Assembly: GCF_902459465.1 (NCBI RefSeq)
Contig: NC_047081.1
Location: 2,542,001-2,606,000 of the forward strand
Length of the DNA stretch: 64,000 nucleotides
Source of the DNA: Asterias rubens
Taxonomy: Eukaryota; Echinodermata; Asteroidea; Forcipulatida; Asteriidae
Direction: 5' to 3'
How positions within the stretch are numbered: position 1 is the stretch's first letter; each line of letters opens with the position of its first letter. Below, in pieces: positions 56,802 through 64,000 of this stretch. The translations under genes were made by a program, and so were the position numbers. The notes under the pieces were generated by a model. The model was not told where the DNA came from. It did no database searches and saw nothing but the letters and a program-made list of their open reading frames with translations.

Positions 56802-59800
56802 GATCCATAGAGTTATATATAAGAACAAGAGGGCGCTCTGGCTTATATACGCGCCCCGGCATGCGCGCAGGCGGCCATTTTCTAAGTTGAAGCATCACCA
56901 GTGCGCCCTCTAGTTCTTATATGTATTACTCTGTGTTGAGATCCCACTGCGATGTATGAAGCCATGTAAGACAACACCAACCTTTAATCAGCTGATCTTA
57001 CTGGAGTTTTAAAGGGGCATATTGCCTTCAAATATCTCAACACTTTGCCGTTTGGAATTAATTGCTTCTTATGCTTTTATAGAAGCAATGTTTGCACAAA
57101 AAAACCTACGTTGCACTTTAAATTCACTTTAAAAATAACTCTCCAACCTATTATAGAAAATATTATTCATATCTTTGATATTTTATTCCCTAATAAGGGA
57201 TGATGCAGGAACTCTTAGTGATAATGTTTTTAAAAAAAATTGTTCCTCAAAAGTTGTTTGAGAATACTTAAAAAAAAAAAAAAAACTTTCAATCAAACAG
57301 AGGTTTCTTTATTAATTTGTTTTTATTGTTCACATGATTGATAATTGTTTTTCAGGGTAATTAATGACATTTTACTTGTTCTAAACCTTCTTAATGACTT
57401 GTATATCAAAGATCACCCTGCTGTGCAGGTGACCTTTGGTATTGCAATGAAATTACTTTAGTTTTCTGTTCATTATTGTGGTAGGTTAACTTTGTATTGA
57501 TGGCAAATAGTCAATTTTATCACAGTAGCTTATTATAATATTAGGCAGAAATTTTGATTAATCTATAATTATCACCTATTTGTTACATTTAAATTTGGTG
57601 GTTTCTGTATTGGGACTTAGTCAGCAATTAATTTGTTTGCTCATTGCTAATCTATGGTTGCAAACCATCTTAAAATGTGTTGTGCCGCAAATGGCCTCGT
57701 ATGTGTGGCATGATGTAAATCTTAAAAATGACAATCGTCGACAACCGAGATAATAATGTCAGATGTCGACATGTCAGATGGCTTCTCCAGAGCTCTATAA
57801 AGTAACAATTTCAAAAGTAAACATCGACAATATTGCAAAAAATCTTGCTATACATTCTGTAAATCACAAAACACTACACTCAGTTAAGGAAGCGATAGAG
57901 AAAACAAGTTTATTACAATTCAGATTGAGGAGTAGTGACCCTTTATTAAGAAGTTTCTTTTAAAATGCTCCAAATAACACAAGAACTACTCCATTCGCAA
58001 TCTCACAAATCTAGATGTACCCTTGCAACAGATTTCGGGTCTCGGGTTCCATTCCAAATAATATTAGACCCTTATAGGTGTTTTTTCTGAAGGACTCTGA
58101 AAAAAACTAAGCTTTGAAGTCCAGCATCGGTGAAGAACTAAGATAAATTAATTGCTGACTGTTTGAGTTTTTATTCTTCTTCAAGTACTTATTTCTTCAA
58201 ATAAATGATAATAATAAAATATATTATGATAGTTTGCTTTCGCTTTTAACTAGCACATGTATCGATAGTTTGCTTTTCATGATAAAGGATTATATTTTAG
58301 TGTGTTAATTTAAATAAAGTTGCACATCGGAAGAAACAAAAGATTTACATTTTAATTGCGATTTATGATCAAACGGAACCATTATAGACGGTACTGCAGG
58401 TGGCAACTTGTGACTGCGACTTTTGGTTATGCTTAACATACTGCTCATGTGCATGGCTCATGTGGTCATAGGGCAATTAATTACCTGTCATGGCAACAAA
58501 TCAGCGCAAGATTTTGAATCAGTTGTTTAACTCTTCAGCAGTTATTCCCTTAAATTGATTTCTGTCTGACAAATACAGCTTTATTTTCGGGTGATTCATA
58601 ACTGTGTGAAACAGCACATGCAGCAGGGTCGGGATTGATCATTTTAAGCTCGAGCAGAAGTGTGCAGAACTCCCATAATATCACTTAGCATGGTCAGACA
58701 ACATTGCAAACAGAGCCCCATGTCAGTTCGTACACCAGTTAACAAATAAATTGATGTATAACCTCATCAATTTATTGTTTACTGTGGTACTAACTGCCAT
58801 GGTGCTTCGTTTGTAATGTGGTCAGGTCCTGCTTAGTGGTACTCAAGTGAGTGCTTCACACTTCAGCTGGAGCTTCATGGTCAGTCACAACCCTACTGCA
58901 TGTACAGTTTCACATAATTATGAATCACCAGGAATAAAGCTGTATTTGTCAGAAAGAAATCATTTTCAGGGGAGCAACCTAATGAAGGGGCAAAAACAAT
59001 TATTTCAAGTCATATTTTGGAGAAAGAAAATACACATTGCATCTCGCCTACAAACTCTGTAAGAATCGTGGATGTCACAGTCAATATTCATCTTAATTCA
59101 ACAATATTGCAACATTATAGCCACTTACTTTATTGGTTTATTTAGTATATCAAGATATTTTTTTAAAATAAAGTTGATGTTTGGTGAAATCATTTTCTGA
59201 ATCCAAGATAAGAGCCCGCTACGACAATGAGTGTTTGGTTTGATCCAAATGAATGTTTGGTAACATTATTGGGTGAAATGCTAGAAAAAGACATTCCTCC
59301 ATGTTACTATTGGCTGTTAGCCTTCAGCTCTTTGATCATTTTGTACGCCCTTTCACCAAACATAGCTTTTTATTGGGTTTTTTTAACTGCTTTTAGGTTA
59401 TTAGCGTTTCAGTTAATAATGATGCGTACTTGCAAAGTGTAGAACGAACGCCAACTTGTTTGGAAATTCGGTTTGAATATAGACAAAATGGTTTCAACAG
59501 ATGTTGCTTTGGTAAGGATGCACTTGTGGGTATGTGGCTGGTATTTGTAGCTAGCTCTATATTTACGTAGATGTAGTTAGCTGTATACATTGTAATGCTG
59601 TAATGTATAGGAAGGTTCAGCATTGACTGTTATTGAGTCCCGTGGATAAGTTCAATGAATACACTTGAGATGTTTCAGATTTTGTAGTAAGATGAGAAGA
59701 CAAAATCAGTTACATTTTAATTATGATCGATAAAATAACTCAATTGTGTATAACCAGTTTATGATTATGAAGAGGTAACTAGGTGTACTTATGAATGACA

Positions 59801-59850
59801 CTCATTGCTGTTCCTATTGTCAGATTGCTAACAGAATAAATGTTGCATAA
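56802..59850 (+). other. Probable TNIP-like 3' UTR and intergenic spacer
   Basis: No protein gene is supported here. Possible poly(A) signals (AATAAA) occur near 58201, 58311, 59167 and 59836. A short inverted-repeat element is at 56808-56936; the rest is AT-rich unique-looking DNA. Where the transcript ends cannot be decided from sequence alone. Confidence 0.4.
56808..56936. mobile_element. Short inverted-repeat element just after the TNIP-like stop codon
   Basis: AGAGTTATATATAAGAACAA and GAGGGCGC at the left; GCGCCCTCTAGTTCTTATAT and ACTCT at the right. It would lie in the 3' UTR. Confidence 0.8.
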
Positions 59851-60535
59851 TAAACTTCAAATTGAAACTGCTCGATTATGAGTACTTTTATTATATTCAT
59901 GACGATAAGTGGTATTCAATGAATACAGACATTGAGCAGTTCTAAGAAATCTGTACTCCGATATATCTTGCGCATTACATCTGCATATAGACCGGGGTTT
60001 CCCCTGACGTCACAGGATTGCCCAATCGGGTTTACACTGATAGGGAATTCCCCCTTGCATCATGCATTGTGTTTCGCAATCCAGCCAGTAAATGCCCTTC
60101 CCGCCCGTGTTGACGACCAATATTTCCATGGAACCGGACTGGAAAGACCTATATACACTCAACGTGAACAGGAGCGCTACTTTTGTGTCAAGAATTTCTC
60201 GATATATTTCAAAGATCCACACGGTACGTAGTTTTCATATCTTGTAGAAGTTTTTATTTCAGTTTGACGTAGTTAGTTGCAGTTGAACAGAAGATTTTAC
60301 AACAAAACGAGCTTCAACTGCAAAACATCGTTAGCGAAACATTGTGCAACCTTGAAACCTTTTCCCACATAGTCATGTACTGGTAAATGTTAACATGATC
60401 GTAACAATAATGGTAAAATTAATACTATGTGTTAGATCTCCTTACAAAATATACAACATAGGAAACCGGTAGCTGGACACGTATTTTTGAAATGCCGTAT
60501 CAGTATAGACTTTATGCATTGACGTCATCCAGCCG

Positions 60536-60781
60536 CCATCTAGCGGGCGCTCTGTTTCGCTGATTTAGATCTCACGGACATAGACCTTTTCGCAAATACC
60601 GGGGCGTGCGCGTAAAACTTGGAATTAGGTGCATTGTGGTCTAGCTGGTATCAAAATTTGATCCATATATATCCCACAATGCACCTCATTCAACAGTCTG
60701 CGCTTGCGCATTGGTATTTGCGATAAGGTCTATTACATGGTGAGATCCGGAAATCAGAGAAACAGAGCGCCCGCTAGCGTT
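60536..60781. mobile_element. Inverted-repeat element upstream of the coiled-coil gene
   Basis: Left CTAGCGGGCGCTCTGTTTCG, right CAGAGAAACAGAGCGCCCGC; inner blocks GGTGCATTGTGG and CCACAATGCACC. It contains TAGACCTT...CGCAAATACC motifs also seen near 28950. Confidence 0.82.
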
Positions 60782-60790
60782 CGTTCATTA

Positions 60791-60878
60791 CAAGCGTGTA
60801 CTACAGTTTTTGCCGTGCATAATCGGAACGTTGGTTGTGTGTGACCGCGCAACACCAATGGTCTTGGCACCAAGACTA
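60791..60878. repeat. Half copy of the 24.6-kb inverted repeat
   Basis: CAAGCGTGTA, CAGTTTTTGCCGTGCATA and GAACGTTGGTTGTGTGTGAC match the spacer and right arm of 24597-24748. Confidence 0.88.
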
Positions 60879-61068
60879 TCTTTGAGGTCAAACGGTGACG
60901 AAACAATCGAAACGCACATGGATTGGCCAATGAACAACATCCTTTTGACCTCAAGGCGAGGGCGCCGTACTGAAATGACGTCATGTGCATAAGGTGTATA
61001 CCCTTATGTTGTAGGCTTTTAAATGTCCAGTCACTAATTGTTTTGTATTTATTTGCGGAAATAGCAGA

Positions 61069-61267
61069 ATGGAGACAGTTGATAATAAGCCACCGGCAGC
61101 AAACGGTATTGAGGATGATGCCATAAAAGGAAACCAACGACCCACAATGACGTCAGTTGATTGGGAAATGACAGCCAATGCATATGAGGATGAACTGGAA
61201 GAACTACGACCCCTCAGAGTGGAGAACAGACGATTGAGACGCTGTGTGGGAGGCGTTCGGGTACTCG
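61069..61267 (+). CDS. Coiled-coil gene, coding exon 1
   Basis: Residues 1-66 plus one base of Gly67; donor GTTAGT. The ATG follows AGCAG (61064-61068), which could be a splice acceptor after an untranslated exon. A GTACGT donor near 60223 is one candidate for that exon. Confidence 0.75.
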
Positions 61268-63385
61268 GTTAGTCTACATGTCTCTTTTGGGTGCGTTCGA
61301 TTATAGCTAAACGAACGCACCCATAGCTACGTTACGTATGTTTATAAATGACAATAAAACAGCTTGTACTTTGAAATCATTAACTACGTTTAAACTGATA
61401 TTTGTGGCAAAAATATAGCCTTACTAACATTGACCGAGTTGAGTCAATTTTTTATATACATGTTTTTTTTTCCTACGAAATGCTATAGGTCGTGCTCTAA
61501 AAGACTCAAAAGGGGAAGTTCACCGACTGCGTGGTTTACTAGCAGATAAAGACTTGCACCCTGACGACACGGATGATAAACACGCGACATCCACAGACAA
61601 ACCCCAAGGTAACAATCATTGCAACATTGGGTGCGTTCGTTAAGCTTCCCTGGGTCGACCTCGGTGTGTGACAGAATCTCTGTCCACACCGCGCTACGGT
61701 AGTACAAACAAACAGTGGTTTTTTTTCTCTTTCCCCCCCCCTTTGTTTTACAATAATATGATTAATTATAGTAAATTTTAAAAAGGTTCATTAATTTGAT
61801 GATAATGTTTGTGTTTAAATGTAGTAACGTTGGATGATGAAACATTGGGCGATACAGAAGATGACATAGAGGGCGCCATAGAGGCGGAATATGTAATGAC
61901 GTCACCAAGAGACGAGGATGGAGGTGCTGGTGAGCGAGATGACGCAGAGGGTGCCATTGAAGAGATGGAACTTATTGGAGAACTTTCAAAATTAGAGGGC
62001 GTTGGTCAAACTGAATATTATTCGACTACATTGGTAAATCAATCCAAGTTGACTCAACCTCTTGTTAGAACTCCATTGGAACGCCAAGTAAGAAACAGAG
62101 AGAGCGAACTTACCAAGAATAACTCACATGGAGATATCAGTCAAACAGGATTTGAAGCAAATGGGTGCAAAGTGGACACCGTCAACACAGAGGATCCAGA
62201 GACCTATATGGATGCTCTGATTTCACCAGACACTTTAAGCAAGGTTCTACCGCATAAAGAGAAATCAGAAAACGTTAGATCAGTGGCGACTATTACAAAT
62301 AGCTTCGCTAGTACGTACCTGCAACAACAAGAGTTATCCAGCCTTAAAATTCAAGTACAGGAGGTTTGTACCTCAATGTGTTGCAGTTAAAGCCATTGGA
62401 CACTTTCGGTAAACAGTATTGTCCAAAGGCCCACACTTCGTGTACCACAGCTTATAAGATAACAAACCTGTGAACATTTAGGCTCAATCGGTCATCGGAG
62501 TCGGGAGAAAATATAACGGGGAAACCCACCCTTGTTCCCGTACGTTTCGCCGTGTCGTGACATCCGTAATTCTCGTTGTCGAGAATTGATAATTGTTTCA
62601 ATGTTTTCTCAAAAAGTAAAGCATTTCATGGAATAATATTTCAAGAGAAGTCTTTTACCATTACCTTCTATAAACCCTGTTAGTTATTTGTAAATCTGTG
62701 AACTTTTATTGTTTTTTTCTGTTCCGAAAGTGCTTAATGGCTTTCTATACAACGGCATTTCAAAATCTGCATACGGTTTTTAACTCAGATATTTCATATT
62801 GTTTTTTAGCTTAAGAAAGCCAACACCGAATGGAAGAATCATTTGAAACATAAGGAATCGGATTTAATTGCTGAACTCTCGAAAAAAGATGAGACAATTG
62901 GAGGACTTCAAACCGAGCTTAATGACGCTGTCAAAGAGGCAGATATAAAGGCAAATCATTATGAGCAGACTCTTCTCACAGCCAAAACACGTATTGAACT
63001 GATTGAGGTAAACCAGAATAACCATAATGGACCAATATTGTTTCAATAATTATGTCCTTATCTCCGATGCAAATTAAACATCTATATCGTTGCAGGACCC
63101 GCTGCCAAAACACAGCATTAGAACTGCCTCTAGCTACCGGGCAATGTCGGTAGTCTAGTTGGTATAACATTGTATTATAATAATTATGTCACATAATATT
63201 CAGCAATAATGCTTTTAATGATGCTGTTAAAACAAACATTTATGTCTTCTTATTAGGACGAAAATCAACGGCTGAAGAAAGCTGTGTCTAAAGAACAACA
63301 GAAGAATGACAAATCTGAAATGTTTAATCGAACTTTGATCAAACAGAATACAAGTATGACAGATGAGATCGTGCGCCTTAAGCAG
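61069..63385 (+). CDS. Unrecognised acidic / coiled-coil protein, 5' part
   Basis: Five exons join in frame: 61069-61267, 61489-61608, 61825-62363, 62810-63007 and 63257-63385 (phases 1, 1, 0, 0, then 0). They give 395 residues and the gene continues off the window. It starts METVDNKPPAANGIEDDAIK. Residues about 45-90 are charged and helical (YEDELEELRPLRVENRRLRR, KDSKGEVHRLRGLLADKD). Residues 107-286 are acidic and probably disordered, with DDIEGAIEAEY and RDDAEGAIEEME acidic repeats. From 287 on there is a clear coiled coil (LKKANTEWKNHLKHKESDLI, LIEDENQRLKKAVSKEQQ). It is probably cytosolic; no signal peptide or membrane segment is visible. The family is not recognised. Lying head-to-tail behind a TNIP-like gene it might be a diverged relative, but no UBAN or finger is seen in this part. 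Confidence 0.78.
61489..61608 (+). CDS. Coiled-coil gene, exon 2
   Basis: Residues 67-106 (GRALKDSKGEVHRLRGLLAD and an Asp/Thr-rich tail). It enters at phase 1 and leaves at phase 1 with donor GTAACA. Confidence 0.78.
61825..62363 (+). CDS. Coiled-coil gene, exon 3 (acidic)
   Basis: Residues 107-286, rich in Glu, Asp, Ser and Thr. The exon ends IQVQE at donor GTTTGT, phase 0. The open frame continues only to a stop at 62388-62390, just inside a MITE. Confidence 0.78.
62387..62746 (+). mobile_element. TTAA MITE, type C, copy 2
   Basis: TTAAAGCCATTGGACACTTT to AAGTGCTTAATGGCTTT with core TTCTCGTTGTCGAGAA. It sits 23 bases after an exon donor, and the exon 3 stop codon in read-through lies at its left end. 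Confidence 0.85.
62810..63007 (+). CDS. Coiled-coil gene, exon 4
   Basis: Residues 287-352, entirely heptad-like (ELSKKDETIGGLQTELNDAV). Acceptor TTTTTTAG, donor GTAAAC, both phase 0. Confidence 0.85.
63143..63175 (+). mobile_element. SINE/tRNA-like box A fragment
   Basis: GTCGGTAGTCTAGTTGGTAT and AACA looks like a tRNA 5' half; box B is absent. Confidence 0.4.
63257..63385 (+). CDS. Coiled-coil gene, exon 5
   Basis: Residues 353-395, DENQRLKKAVSKEQQKNDKS through IVRLKQ, phase 0 at both ends with donor GTAACA. Later exons lie beyond the window. Confidence 0.82.
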
Positions 63386-64000
63386 GTAACAATGGGGAGT
63401 AATTGATTTGGGAAGAAAGCATTTTAATTCTTAATCTATATAGTTTCAATTAATAAACCACCTGAAACGTCGAGTTTAGCTGGCCGTGTGCGTGACTGTG
63501 TGAACAATAACACACGTTTTATGACTGTTGACACCGATTGATATGTATTGCTTCTAAATGTTTGTTTTGTGTTTGAATAATGTTTCTATATATATAATCC
63601 AGTTTTATGTTTTATTTCCAATTCGTTGTGGGTCTATACTTTGATGGTATCTCTATTATCTCTTGATTAATACGATGGTGGATTTAAAGGAACATCGAAC
63701 AAAATATTGTATGCCACAAAATGCGAATATTAGTTTGCGGAAACAATTTGCAATTAATTTGGGCACATATCGTTATTATTATCACGTAATATATGTTGTA
63801 TCGGTCAATTTCGGCAAATGAGGAGCCAATTTAACCACCAGAATATTCTGTTTTGTGCGAAATTGAACGCTATAAAAGGGTCATTCGATTTCCTTTTATG
63901 ATTAGTCAAATGCAATGTTGCGTTCGACTTAACAAAATAATCAGTCAATTTAGCAATTCATCAAAGCAGCATTCAAATTCGCAGACCCTTATCGAGGCTA
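63386..64000 (+). other. Intron of the coiled-coil gene at the window edge
   Basis: AT-rich; a TTTAAAGGAACA at about 63685 could begin another MITE. No exon was recognised before the window ends. Confidence 0.4.

Overview
The window is AT-rich, intron-rich metazoan nuclear DNA packed with short inverted-repeat transposons. The three recognisable genes (a mitochondrial porin, a BMP3/GDF10-type ligand, an ABIN/TNIP-type ubiquitin adaptor) are animal genes. Their intron sizes, together with a very abundant TTAA-flanked MITE and a 'cctaacttaggact' palindrome family, suggest an echinoderm, perhaps a sea star. That assignment is inference. No tRNA, rRNA, CRISPR or prokaryotic operon was seen.

Layout. 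(1) 1-3657, minus strand: first three coding exons of VDAC; the rest lies off the left edge. (2) 9492-21065, plus strand: a three-exon BMP3/GDF10-like ligand of 455 aa with a complete seven-cysteine knot. A copied piece of its last exon sits 1.5 kb downstream between 46-bp direct repeats. (3) 22.9-34.9 kb: no convincing protein gene. It holds an AT-rich block, a possible divergent promoter, a weak two-exon transcript, tRNA-like SINE pieces and a 3.9-kb interval bounded by inverted repeats. (4) 34963-56801, plus strand: a 13-exon, 552-aa TNIP (ABIN) family protein with a candidate LC3-interacting motif, coiled coils, a UBAN-like ubiquitin-binding motif and a C-terminal NOA-type zinc finger. (5) 61069 to the right edge, plus strand: the first five coding exons of an unrecognised acidic and coiled-coil protein.

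Repeats. About 27 pieces of one MITE superfamily (ends TTAAAGG...CCTTTAA) lie in introns and intergenic DNA. They share arms but fall into three types with different end sequences and different central palindromes. Other repeats include two copies of a second TTAA-ended family, a 1.5-kb element with an 8-bp target duplication nested in a MITE, several hairpins (one 198 bp and almost perfect), a composite repeat with paired CRE-type TGACGTCA palindromes, minisatellites, pentanucleotide microsatellites, a degraded LINE fragment and tRNA-derived SINE pieces.

The genes do not form one pathway. VDAC is a mitochondrial housekeeping channel, the BMP3-like protein is a secreted TGF-beta-superfamily ligand, and the TNIP-like protein belongs to a family that restrains ubiquitin-dependent NF-kB and cell-death signalling. 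The main surprises are in how mobile DNA has touched gene structure: a copied ligand exon, a duplicated splice donor, and large hairpins inside introns of an immune-regulatory gene.
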